Shown: positions 9,521 through 17,041 of the stretch, in pieces | Layout of the letters: each line of letters begins with the position of its first letter | Position numbering within the stretch: the first letter of the stretch is position 1 | DNA from: Acidimicrobiia bacterium | GTDB lineage: Bacteria > Actinomycetota > Acidimicrobiia > Spongiisociales > Spongiisociaceae | Assembly: GCA_011523635.1 (NCBI GenBank) | Contig: WTGI01000068.1 | Span: 1-52,498, forward strand | Direction of reading: 5' to 3' | Length of the DNA: 52,498 bases | Made by a program: the position numbers and the translations under genes | Notes under the pieces: generated by a model | What the model saw: the letters and a program-made list of their open reading frames with translations, nothing else | Database searches by the model: none | Told to the model about the DNA's origin: nothing

Positions 9521-9537
9521 TGGCTGCCGGGTAGCCA
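9521..9537. terminator. Weak hairpin between convergent genes
   Basis: TGGCT and AGCCA form a 5-bp stem around a 7-base loop, 13 bases after the DUF885 stop and before the end of the oppositely oriented TetR gene. There is no T-run, so it is at best a weak terminator candidate. Confidence 0.25.
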
Positions 9538-9566
9538 ACCAAGGCAAACGAGTCGATGATACGGAG

Positions 9567-10121
9567 TCATGGTCCCACGCGGTGCCTGATGCCGTTTCGG
9601 GCGCGGTTGTAGGCGTTCCGATCGCCTAGCACGCCGAAGGTCCAGTTCGCCTCCTGCACGAGCCCGTGAACCTCGAAGGCGACCTGGTAGGGATCGGTTC
9701 CGGGCGCTAGTTCGCCTTGTTCCACCGCCAGACGTGCATGTTCGGCCAGCGTCTCGATCCATCCCCGTGCTATCTCGGCGATCAGATCCTTGATGTGGTC
9801 CGGCAGGTCGGCAGCCCCGCCGACGAATCCGCCCCGGTAGGCGTCGCTCTCCGCGTAGTCGACCCAGTGCGCGAGAAGGGCCCTGAGCCGTTCGACTCCC
9901 TGGGGGGCGGCGGCGGCCGGTTCGGTCACGGCTCTCTTGAACACGTCGGCGCCCGCCCAGACGATCGACTGCTGGAGCAACTCGTCCGAGGCAAAGTGCT
10001 CGGCGACCTCTGGAACAGGAACTTCCAGGTCCTGCGAGAGCCGTTCCAGCGTCACTGCCTCGAATCCTTCTGCGGCCGATGCGTCGGCTGCTGCGGCGAC
10101 GACCTCGTCTCTGGTGATCAT
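9567..10121 (-). CDS. TetR/AcrR-family transcriptional regulator
   Basis: This 184-residue protein has the TetR layout. An N-terminal helix-turn-helix of about 50 residues starts with ITRDEVVAAAADASAAEGFEAVTLERLSQ and continues to EVAEHFASDELL, followed by a helical ligand-binding domain. The C-terminal half is unlike any I can name, so the ligand is unknown. The gene is divergent from the arsM-like gene, with a 188-base intergenic space that contains a perfect 6+6 dyad (10200-10215) that might be its operator. Arsenic genes are more often controlled by ArsR, so control of arsM by this regulator is a guess from position. Confidence 0.85.
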   Translation of the reverse strand: MITRDEVVAAAADASAAEGFEAVTLERLSQDLEVPVPEVAEHFASDELLQQSIVWAGADVFKRAVTEPAAAAPQGVERLRALLAHWVDYAESDAYRGGFVGGAADLPDHIKDLIAEIARGWIETLAEHARLAVEQGELAPGTDPYQVAFEVHGLVQEANWTFGVLGDRNAYNRARNGIRHRVGP

Positions 10122-10199
10122 TGGCGAGAAGATAGCTGCGTGGCCCTACGCCTGTCCGGTCTCTGTTTGCGAGCACATCCGCAGGCGCGGGGGCGGTGC

Positions 10200-10215
10200 G
10201 GTCCGGGCGCGGACC
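10200..10215. promoter_or_regulatory. Candidate operator: GGTCCG-GGCG-CGGACC dyad
   Basis: A perfect 6-bp inverted repeat with a 4-base centre lies in the divergent space between the TetR gene and the arsM-like gene, 95 bases before the arsM start. TetR proteins bind such palindromes. GC-rich dyads also arise by chance, and no promoter elements could be assigned with confidence. Confidence 0.3.
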
Positions 10216-10309
10216 TCGCCGGCTGGATGTCAGCCCTGCGCGGTTGAATCTCTTGCGGTTTCGGTCGGTGGAAGCAGGTACTGTAGATCGCCGCGGCCGA
10301 AGGGATCTC

Positions 10310-11053
10310 ATGACCGACAGCATCCGCGAGCAGGTACGGCAGAGCTACGCCAACGCTGCCCGGGCCACCATGACCCGGGTGGTCGAATCCGAGCCGGAGT
10401 GCGAGCTCGCGTCCAGCCTCTACGCACCTTCCGAAATCGACGAGCTTCCCGTAACAGCGGCCGAAGCATCCCTCGGCTGTGGAAACCCGGTTGCGGTAGC
10501 CGAGTTACGCCCTGGCGAGATCGTGCTGGACCTCGGCTCGGGCGGCGGGATCGACGTGCTGCTATCGGCCCGGAGGGTGGGCCCGACCGGGTTCGCCTAC
10601 GGCTTGGACATGACCGATGAGATGCTGGACCTGGCGCGAGCCAATGCAGCCGAGGCCGGGGTGAGCAACGTGGCGTTCCTCAAGGGCTACATGGAGGACA
10701 TCCCGCTGCCCGAAGCCTCGGTGGATGTGGTCATCTCCAACTGCGTGATCAATCTGTCGGAGGACAAGAGGGCGGTTTTCGAGGAGATAGCCCGGGTGCT
10801 CCGTCCCGGCGGCCGGGTAGGGGTGACCGATGTGGTGGCCGACGATGCTCTTACTCCAGAGCAGCGCAAGGAGCGGGGCTCATGGGTCGGCTGTATCGCC
10901 GGGGCGCCATCATTCATCGAGTACCGGCAGGGTCTGGAGTCGGCAGGCCTGGTCGACGTGGAAATCACTCCCACCCACCAGATGGCGGACACGGCAAACT
11001 CCATAGCCGTGGTGGGGGTCCACTCCGCCATCATCCGGGCCCGTCGTCCCTGA
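10310..11053 (+). CDS. arsM: Arsenite S-adenosylmethionine methyltransferase-like protein
   Basis: This 247-residue class I SAM methyltransferase has motif [10 protein letters not shown] (72-80) and then GLDMTDEML. Three cysteines sit in the contexts typical of ArsM: Cys57 in SLGCGNP, Cys145 in SNCVINL and Cys195 in GCIAGA. They correspond to the thiolates that bind As(III). Such enzymes methylate arsenite in the cytoplasm to mono-, di- and trimethylated species. The ATG at 10310 follows GAAGGGA at close distance. The frame is open further upstream, but that part lacks family similarity. No ArsR, ArsC or arsenite pump gene is adjacent. A CDF cation transporter follows in the opposite direction. 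Confidence 0.87.
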   Translation: MTDSIREQVRQSYANAARATMTRVVESEPECELASSLYAPSEIDELPVTAAEASLGCGNPVAVAELRPGEIVLDLGSGGGIDVLLSARRVGPTGFAYGLDMTDEMLDLARANAAEAGVSNVAFLKGYMEDIPLPEASVDVVISNCVINLSEDKRAVFEEIARVLRPGGRVGVTDVVADDALTPEQRKERGSWVGCIAGAPSFIEYRQGLESAGLVDVEITPTHQMADTANSIAVVGVHSAIIRARRP

Positions 11054-11090
11054 ACCGCAGACCCGCGCCGCTAGCGTCTTCCGCCTCTAC

Positions 11091-11103
11091 CCACGACGCG
11101 TGG
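11091..11103. terminator. Small hairpin between convergent arsM and CDF genes
   Basis: CCACG-ACG-CGTGG forms a perfect 5-bp stem, and GAGAA...TTCTC (11104-11118) forms a second small one next to it, in the 88-base space between two convergent genes. This could end transcription from either side, but neither has a T-run. Confidence 0.25.
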
Positions 11104-11141
11104 AGAACTCCATTCTCGTCCTTGCCGGGACTCGGGAGGTC

Positions 11142-11780
11142 TCATCCGCAGCAGGCCAGTCCCAGCCTCCAGGTCCGTATGGCTTCGACGGCTATCAGCC
11201 CGGCCAGCCCGAGGGCCGCCAGCGGATCGGCCCACCACCAGCCGAGAACGGCGTTGGCAACCAGTCCGAGGAGTGCCACGACCGATAGCTTCCAGCAAAA
11301 GTCGGTCTGGGCGGCGTCGGCCTCCATGGCATGGCTGTGCAGGGCTAGAGCCACGGCTCGTTTGGCGTTGGCCAACCACTTCATCACGGCGATTGACAGG
11401 ACGAGCAAAGCCACACCGACGGCCGAGGAGGACGGCCGCTCACCGCTGACCAGGGCAACGGTGGCATCCGCAGCCACGTAGAGGGCCAGCAACCAGAGGC
11501 TGAGGGCCACCCCTCTGCGGGCGATTCCCTCGACCCGGTTGATGCGTCCCGCATCCCCGGCACGCCGCTCAGCACCGATGCGCCAGAGGATCACGGCTCC
11601 GGAGACGGTCTCCACGAAGCTGTCGATCCCGAATCCGAGCAGAGCCACGCTGCCCGCGGCCAGGGCCGCCAGAACCGCGATGACCCCTTCCACCGCATTC
11701 CAGCCCACGGTCAGCCACTCGAGCCGCAGCCCGCGCCGGAGCAGACCCCTACGATCGGTGTCCATCCGCTCGTCGGTCAT
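11142..11780 (-). CDS. Cation diffusion facilitator (CDF)-like membrane transporter
   Basis: This ~212-residue membrane protein has five or six hydrophobic segments. The second contains GFGIDSFVET, and a later one HSHAMEADAAQTDFC, corresponding to the paired metal-site segments of CDF/ZitB-type proteins, although the usual His of the first site is not present. The C-terminal cytoplasmic domain of classical CDFs is missing, so this is a short CDF-like member. I use ATG 11780. A longer reading from TTG 11828 adds 16 residues with no ribosome site. Substrate metal is unknown. It sits convergent to the arsM-like gene, so a role in metal(loid) tolerance is plausible but unproven. Confidence 0.8.
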   Translation of the reverse strand: MTDERMDTDRRGLLRRGLRLEWLTVGWNAVEGVIAVLAALAAGSVALLGFGIDSFVETVSGAVILWRIGAERRAGDAGRINRVEGIARRGVALSLWLLALYVAADATVALVSGERPSSSAVGVALLVLSIAVMKWLANAKRAVALALHSHAMEADAAQTDFCWKLSVVALLGLVANAVLGWWWADPLAALGLAGLIAVEAIRTWRLGLACCG

Positions 11781-11916
11781 GCCCGCCCCGTTCGTGATCG
11801 ACCACTCCAAGTTATCACGGCCCGGCAACGTACCAGCGCCCGACTTTCACCGTCGAGCCGGGTAGTTGTCATCCAAGCTCGGTGGCACAAGGAACTCGAT
11901 AACCGCCGGGTCGCTC

Positions 11917-11940
11917 ACTGGCCACTGGCCACTGGCCACT
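11917..11940. repeat. Tandem 7-bp repeats (ACTGGCC x3 plus partial)
   Basis: Three exact copies of ACTGGCC followed by ACT lie in the non-coding space between the CDF gene and the molybdo-flavoenzyme operon, just before an AT-rich patch (TTATGATT) and 40 bases upstream of the first start codon. The unit differs by one base from the ACTGACC heptamer at 2347-2367. Confidence 0.75.
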
Positions 11941-11979
11941 TATGATTTAGCATCGACAGCTGCCGGCAGAAGACTGGAA

Positions 11980-12861
11980 GTGGATTACCTTCGACCTCGC
12001 ACCTGGCAGGATGCAGTAGCGCTGAAGACGGAGAACCCGGCCGCGGTTCCGATCAACGGCGGTACCGATCTCATGGTCGAGATCAAGTTCGCCGGCCGCA
12101 GGCCGGCGTGCCTCCTCGACCTCTCCCATCTCCAGGTGCTCAAGGGATGGAGGAAGAGCAACGGTACGGTCGAACTCGGGGCCGGCGTCACCTACACGGA
12201 TGTCCTGGAGCACCTGGGTGGCGACCTTCCCGCGCTGGCCATCGCGTCCCGGACGGTCGGATCGCCCCAGATACGCAACCGCGGGACCATCGCGGGGAAT
12301 CTGGCAACCGCCTCTCCTGCCGGGGATGCGCACCCGCCGTTGCTAGCCACGGGCGCGACGATCCGGGTCGAGTCGATGCGGGGGGTCCGCGATGTCCCGG
12401 TCGGGCGGTTCTTCACCGGTCCCAAGCAAAACGTGCTGGAGCCGGACGAGCTGATCAGGGCCGTCCTCGTTCCGGCGGCCCGAGGTCCCCAGCAATTCTC
12501 CAAGGTCGGGACTCGCAACGCGATGGTGATCGCGGTGGTCTCCTTTGCCCTCGCCTTCGACAAACCGAGCCGGCATGTAGGGACCGGGATCGGTTCCGCA
12601 GCTCCCACCCCCATCGAGGCCGCCGACGCCGCGGCCTACCTGGAGCAGGAACTCGACCGCGGGGGGTACTGGGAGGAGCATCGAGACCTTCCCGCCGGGA
12701 CCGTGGATGGCTTCGCCGAGCGGGTGGCGGCCGCTGCCCGGCCGATCGACGACGTGCGCGGGCCGGCCGGTTACCGGGTCCATGCACTGCGCGTGATGGC
12801 CCGCAGGACCCTCCGTTGGGCATGGTCGGCCCTGGAGACGGACGGGACCCATGCTCATTGA
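11980..12861 (+). CDS. Xanthine dehydrogenase-family FAD-binding subunit (CoxM/XdhB type)
   Basis: This 293-residue medium subunit of a molybdenum hydroxylase carries the FAD in the electron chain from Mo through 2Fe-2S to FAD. FAD-contact motifs are PINGGTDLM (24-32) and TVGSPQIRNRGTIAGNLATA (92-111), both diagnostic. I chose GTG 11980 because MDYLRPRTWQDA is the normal family N-terminus. The frame stays open upstream to 11866, but that part crosses the 7-bp repeat array and is unlike the family. The gene overlaps the next (Fe-S subunit) by 11 bases and begins a four-gene operon. Confidence 0.9.
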   Translation: MDYLRPRTWQDAVALKTENPAAVPINGGTDLMVEIKFAGRRPACLLDLSHLQVLKGWRKSNGTVELGAGVTYTDVLEHLGGDLPALAIASRTVGSPQIRNRGTIAGNLATASPAGDAHPPLLATGATIRVESMRGVRDVPVGRFFTGPKQNVLEPDELIRAVLVPAARGPQQFSKVGTRNAMVIAVVSFALAFDKPSRHVGTGIGSAAPTPIEAADAAAYLEQELDRGGYWEEHRDLPAGTVDGFAERVAAAARPIDDVRGPAGYRVHALRVMARRTLRWAWSALETDGTHAH

Positions 12862-13321
12862 GTTGATGGTCAACGGTCGGCGCCGCACCGCCGAGAACGT
12901 CCGGGTCGGTGAGAGCCTGCTGTACGTCCTGAGGGAGCACCTCGGTCTGAGGGGTTCGAAGGACGCTTGCGAGCAGGGCGAGTGCGGATCATGCTCGGTG
13001 TACCTGAACGGTGACCTCGTCTGCGCGTGCCTGGTGTCGGCCGGCCAGGCGGATGGCGCGGAGGTGGTGACGGTGGAAGGTCTATCGGACGGGGAGTCGC
13101 TCCATCCGATCCAGCAGGCATACGTCTCCGAGGGAGCGGTCCAGTGCGGCTTCTGCACGCCCGGGCTGATAGTCGCCACCCACTGCCTGCTCGATGCCAA
13201 CTCCGATCCCTCGGACGAAGAGATACGTGAGGCCCTGGCCGGGAACCTTTGCCGTTGCACCGGCTACGAGAAGATCGTCTCCGCGGTCCGGCTAGCCGCG
13301 ACGGAGACGGCGGCCGGATGA
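12851..13321 (+). CDS. Xanthine dehydrogenase-family [2Fe-2S] subunit (CoxS type)
   Basis: This 156-residue iron-sulfur subunit has two clusters readable directly. The plant-ferredoxin-like one has Cys40, Cys45, Cys48 and Cys60 (DACEQGECGSC...C). The C-terminal helical one has Cys99, Cys102, Cys134 and Cys136 (QCGFC and LCRC). It transfers electrons from the Mo centre to the FAD subunit encoded immediately upstream. The length and order are standard for the small subunit. The start overlaps the FAD-subunit end, and the stop overlaps the start of the CobW-like GTPase (ATGA). Confidence 0.94.
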   Translation: MLIELMVNGRRRTAENVRVGESLLYVLREHLGLRGSKDACEQGECGSCSVYLNGDLVCACLVSAGQADGAEVVTVEGLSDGESLHPIQQAYVSEGAVQCGFCTPGLIVATHCLLDANSDPSDEEIREALAGNLCRCTGYEKIVSAVRLAATETAAG

Positions 13322-14313
13322 GCTCCGTGTCCATCCGGTCCCGGACCGGCCCGAGCGTCACCGTCCTGACCGGCTTCCTGGGCGCCGGGAAGACCACCCT
13401 CGTGAACCACATTCTCTCTACGGACCACGGTCGGCGCATCGCGGTGATAGTGAACGAGATGGGCGAGATCGGAGTCGACGGAGATCTCATCGTCTCCTCC
13501 GACGAGGAGATCATCGAGATGGCCAACGGCTGTGTCTGCTGCACGCTGTCGGTCCGCAACGATCTGGCCGCCACGATCCGCAAGCTGCTGGCCCGCCCCG
13601 AGCCGCCCGACTACGTGGTCATCGAGACCAGCGGAGTGGCCGACCCGGTTCCGGTGACCCAGGCGCTCTTCGTGGAAGGCTTGGCGGATCGCATAGGGGT
13701 TGACGGGATCGTTACCATGGTCGACGCCAAACACGTGGACGTCCACCTGGACGCGTTCGGCCCCGACCGGCCCGACAGCCGGGTGGTGGATCAGATCCTG
13801 TGCGCCGACCGCATCGTGCTCAACAAGACGGATCTGGTCGAGCCCGATGCCTTGCGGAACACAGAGGCTCGCATCAGAGAACTCAATAGCACCGCGCCGG
13901 TCATCAGATCGAGCTATTCCAGGGTGGATCCGGGTGAGATTCTCGGGATCGAGGCCTTCGGTAGATCGCCGGCGTCGGCAGGCGGCGGGTTCCTCGAGGA
14001 CACCTACGTCCACTCCCGCGATCCGGGCTTGGAGGCCATCAGTGTCGAGGTCGACGGCGAGTTGGACGAGACCAGGCTGAGGGAGTGGCTCGAGGCCCTC
14101 ACCGAGGCGCGATCCGCCGATTTCTACCGCATCAAGGGCATCCTCGCCGTGGCGGGGCAACCGCGCCAGACCATCCTCCAAGGGGTCCATCGGCTCTTCG
14201 AGATCTATCCGGGCGGGCGATGGTCGGGAGGCCGGAGCAGCCGGCTCGTCTTCATCGGCCGTGATCTCGATCGCCGGATGCTGCGGTCCGGTCTGGAAGG
14301 CTGCCGCGCGTGA
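13318..14313 (+). CDS. COG0523/CobW-family GTP-binding metallochaperone-like protein
   Basis: This 331-residue G3E GTPase has P-loop GFLGAGKTT (19-27), the CxCC metal-binding motif GCVCC (71-75), ETSGVADP (104-111) and the guanine motif NKTD (170-173), followed by a CobW C-terminal domain. Family members deliver metals (Zn, Co, others) to client enzymes with GTP hydrolysis. It is embedded inside the Mo-hydroxylase operon, with 4-base overlaps on both sides (ATGA at 13318 and GTGA at 14310), so it is probably a dedicated maturation or metal-supply factor for this enzyme. That link is inference: Mo hydroxylases usually rely on XdhC/CoxF-type proteins, none of which are seen here. Confidence 0.9.
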   Translation: MSSVSIRSRTGPSVTVLTGFLGAGKTTLVNHILSTDHGRRIAVIVNEMGEIGVDGDLIVSSDEEIIEMANGCVCCTLSVRNDLAATIRKLLARPEPPDYVVIETSGVADPVPVTQALFVEGLADRIGVDGIVTMVDAKHVDVHLDAFGPDRPDSRVVDQILCADRIVLNKTDLVEPDALRNTEARIRELNSTAPVIRSSYSRVDPGEILGIEAFGRSPASAGGGFLEDTYVHSRDPGLEAISVEVDGELDETRLREWLEALTEARSADFYRIKGILAVAGQPRQTILQGVHRLFEIYPGGRWSGGRSSRLVFIGRDLDRRMLRSGLEGCRA

Positions 14314-16658
14314 TGGGTCCTCGCCAGCAACTGGACACGAAGGTTCGTGACCGCACGACCCACGCCCGCGGCGTCGGCACGTCTCCCCCGCGCCCCGACG
14401 CCCCGCTCAAGGTGCTGGGCCGCTTCGCCTACGCCTCGGACCTCCACATAGACGGCATGCTGTGGGGCGCCACGGTGAGGAGTCCGCATCCGAGGGCACG
14501 CATCGTTGGTATCGACATCTCGCAGGCCCTGACGATCCGGGGGGTCGCCACCGTGCTGACCGCCGATGACGTACCCGGACGCCGCTTCTACGGGATCAAG
14601 GTGGCGGACCAGCCCGTCCTGGCCGCCCTCGAAGTCCGGTACGTGGGCGAGCCGGTGGCGATCGTGGCCGCCGACCATCCCGAGACGGCCCGCCGGGCGG
14701 TCGAGGCCGTCCGCGTCGACTACGAGTTGCAGGCGCCCCTGACCGATCCTGAGTCTGCCCTGTCCGGGAACGGGGATCCGATCGATCCGGGGGGGAACGT
14801 GGCGCGGCACGTTCGCATCCGCCACGGGGACGTTGCCTTGGCTCGCTCGCGGGCAGAGATCGTCATCGAGTCCGAGTACCGCTCCGGGGTCCAGGATCCG
14901 GCCTTCCTGGGCCCGGAAGCCGGTCTGGCGGTGCCGGACGGGAGCGGCGGCATCGACCTGTACGTGGCGGCGCAGTGGATCCACGACGACCGGCGCCAGG
15001 TGGCAACGGCTCTCGGACTGGATCCGAGCCGGGTACGCCTGACCCTGAGCGGGGTCGGCGGGGCGTTCGGAGGCCGGGAGGACCTGTCGGTCCACATCCA
15101 TGCCTGCATGCTGGCGCTACGGATGGGCCGTCCCGTCAAGATGTCCTATGACCGGGCGGAGTCGTTCGTCGGCCACGTCCATCGGCACCCCTCCCGGATC
15201 CGGGTCGAGCTGGGCGCCCGCAGGGACGGAACCCTGGTCTACTCCAAGGTGAGGCTCCTGCTGGACGGCGGCGCCTACACGTCCACCTCACAGATCGTTA
15301 TAGCCAACGCCTCCTACTTCGCCGCCGGCGCCTACCAGGTCGACCACGTCGAGATCGACGGCTACGCCGTCTACACCAACAACCCACCCCGCGGCGCCAT
15401 GCGGGGCTTCGGGGCCGTACAGGCCTGCTATGCCATCGAGTCGGCCATGGATCGCCTCGCCGGCGAACTGGACATGGATCCGGTCGAACTGAGGATCCGC
15501 AACGCCATCCAGGAAGGTGACCTCCTACCCACCGGGCAGGAGGTTGACGGCCCCACCCCCACCCGCGAGCTCCTGGACCACCTGCGTAGCCTGCCGTTGC
15601 CCGCTGAGCTTCCTCCGGCGGGGGAGGACCTGAGACGGCTACCCGGCGGGGTGGGCAACACCACCCACGGGGAGGCGGTGGTCAGGGGGGTCGGCTACGC
15701 CCTCGGTATGAAGGCGATCGGATTCTCGGGAGGGGTGGACGACATCTCCACCGCCCGGGTGTCGGTCTCGGTGGCGGGCGGCCGGCCTGTGGCGGAGGTA
15801 TACAGCGCCGCCTCGGAGTGCGGACAGGGCATCGTGGCGGTCCAGGCCCAGATCGTACGGACCGAGTTGGGGATCGACTCGGTGACCGTCCGGCCCGCCG
15901 ACACTGACATCGGGGACGCCGGCTCGTCGGCAGCCTCCCGCCAGACCTGGATGACCGGCGGAGCGGTCGAAGGCGCCTGTCACGGCGTGCGCGGGCGGAT
16001 CCTCGAGCGGGCCGCCCGACGCCTCGGTTGCTCTCCGGGCGACCTCGCTCTCACTCCCCACGGGATCACAGTTCCCGGCAAGGGGGAGGCTCTCGTCAGT
16101 CTCGCCGACATCCTCGGCGATGACACGATCGAGCACACCTTCGTGTACCACCACCGGCCGACCGAGCCCATCGATGATGTGCGGGGCCAGGGCAATGCGC
16201 ACATCGCATTCGCTTACGCCGCCCACCGGGCGGTGGTCGATGTGGACACAGAGTTGGGTCTGGTCCGCGTGGTCGAGTTGGCCACCGCCCAGGATGTGGG
16301 GAACGCCATCAACCCCCAGGCCGTCGAGGGGCAGATCGAAGGGGGTTCCGCCCAGGGTCTCGGCCTCGCCCTGCTGGAGGAGGTTCAGGTCGAGGACGGC
16401 TTCGTGAAGAACGCCTCCTTCACCGATTACCTGGTTCCGACCATCCTCGACATGCCTCCCATGAACGTCCGGCTCTTCGAGTTCCCCCATCCCGACTCCC
16501 CGTACGGGCTCAACGGGGTGGGGGAGCCGCCCACGCTGTCCTCCACCCCGGCCATCGTCAACGCCTTGCGCAACGCCACCGGCCTCGACCTCCCGCGGGT
16601 TCCGGTCCGGCCGACCGATCTGATCGCGTCGCTCAAACGCGACGGGTCACCCCCCTAG
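14310..16658 (+). CDS. Xanthine dehydrogenase-family molybdopterin-binding subunit
   Basis: This ~782-residue large subunit carries the Mo-pterin cofactor and substrate site. The motifs GGAFGGRE, PRGAMRGFGAVQ and the catalytic glutamate in GVGEPPTLSS (Glu739) are present. The RGFG type, rather than the Cys-containing AYRCSFR loop of CO dehydrogenase, places it with xanthine/purine/N-heterocycle hydroxylases. No CO-dehydrogenase signature is seen. The start is GTG 14310 or ATG 14313 (next codon). With the FAD and Fe-S subunits and the COG0523 GTPase it makes a complete operon. The substrate could be a purine, nicotinate-like or other azaheterocycle. Confidence 0.92.
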   Translation: MMGPRQQLDTKVRDRTTHARGVGTSPPRPDAPLKVLGRFAYASDLHIDGMLWGATVRSPHPRARIVGIDISQALTIRGVATVLTADDVPGRRFYGIKVADQPVLAALEVRYVGEPVAIVAADHPETARRAVEAVRVDYELQAPLTDPESALSGNGDPIDPGGNVARHVRIRHGDVALARSRAEIVIESEYRSGVQDPAFLGPEAGLAVPDGSGGIDLYVAAQWIHDDRRQVATALGLDPSRVRLTLSGVGGAFGGREDLSVHIHACMLALRMGRPVKMSYDRAESFVGHVHRHPSRIRVELGARRDGTLVYSKVRLLLDGGAYTSTSQIVIANASYFAAGAYQVDHVEIDGYAVYTNNPPRGAMRGFGAVQACYAIESAMDRLAGELDMDPVELRIRNAIQEGDLLPTGQEVDGPTPTRELLDHLRSLPLPAELPPAGEDLRRLPGGVGNTTHGEAVVRGVGYALGMKAIGFSGGVDDISTARVSVSVAGGRPVAEVYSAASECGQGIVAVQAQIVRTELGIDSVTVRPADTDIGDAGSSAASRQTWMTGGAVEGACHGVRGRILERAARRLGCSPGDLALTPHGITVPGKGEALVSLADILGDDTIEHTFVYHHRPTEPIDDVRGQGNAHIAFAYAAHRAVVDVDTELGLVRVVELATAQDVGNAINPQAVEGQIEGGSAQGLGLALLEEVQVEDGFVKNASFTDYLVPTILDMPPMNVRLFEFPHPDSPYGLNGVGEPPTLSSTPAIVNALRNATGLDLPRVPVRPTDLIASLKRDGSPP

Positions 16659-17041
16659 TGCCCTGTTTCGGTAGCTCCTCATCAGCACCCGAGACGTCGA
16701 GAACGCGAAAAACGCCAGACCACGCCCCTCCCCGGCGGGCCCATCCCCCAGCCACCACCTCCTTCGGTCCGTGCGCGTTCCGCTATCCCCCGACGGGTCC
16801 GCTCCCGAATTGATCCCGGTTCCGGTTCCCTCGACGTCGAATAAGCAGGAAACCGGTGGTGCTTGTGACTGCCGGACAGTATGCGGCGGGGCTGTGACAT
16901 GTTCAGCCCCCTTGTTCGCCCGGCACCGCACCGCCCGCGACAAGCTTCCGATCACAGACCGCAGCGAAGAGGCATAGGACACCCGTCGGCGCTACAGATC
17001 ATCCACTACCCGTCGTGCCCGTTGTTCCTAGCCGACTACCG
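16659..17041. other. 383-base gap between convergent genes
   Basis: No convincing gene is seen between the Mo-subunit stop and the end of the minus-strand redoxin-like gene. Open frames on the minus strand are short and of low-complexity Arg/Gly-rich composition, with no family resemblance. The stretch holds one imperfect inverted repeat (16822-16856) and a small palindrome CCGCTAGCGG around 17039-17048 that overlaps the stop codon of the redoxin-like gene. Confidence 0.5.
16822..16856. repeat. Inverted repeat with internal palindrome in a convergent gap
   Basis: CCGGTTCCC (16822-16830) pairs with GGAAACCGG (16848-16856) with one mismatch. Between them lies the perfect palindrome TCGACGTCGA (16831-16840). 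This could be a bidirectional terminator or a chance structure. No T-run follows. Confidence 0.35.

Noticed and set aside
14310..16658. A carbon monoxide dehydrogenase large subunit
   Set aside because: The active-site loop of form I CO dehydrogenase (AYRCSFR with the Cu-binding Cys) is replaced by AMRGFGAVQ, as in xanthine-dehydrogenase-type enzymes.
16647..16982. A 111-residue minus-strand gene in the convergent gap
   Set aside because: It overlaps the end of the Mo-subunit gene, has no recognisable motif and looks like low-complexity high-GC noise, with no ribosome-binding site found.
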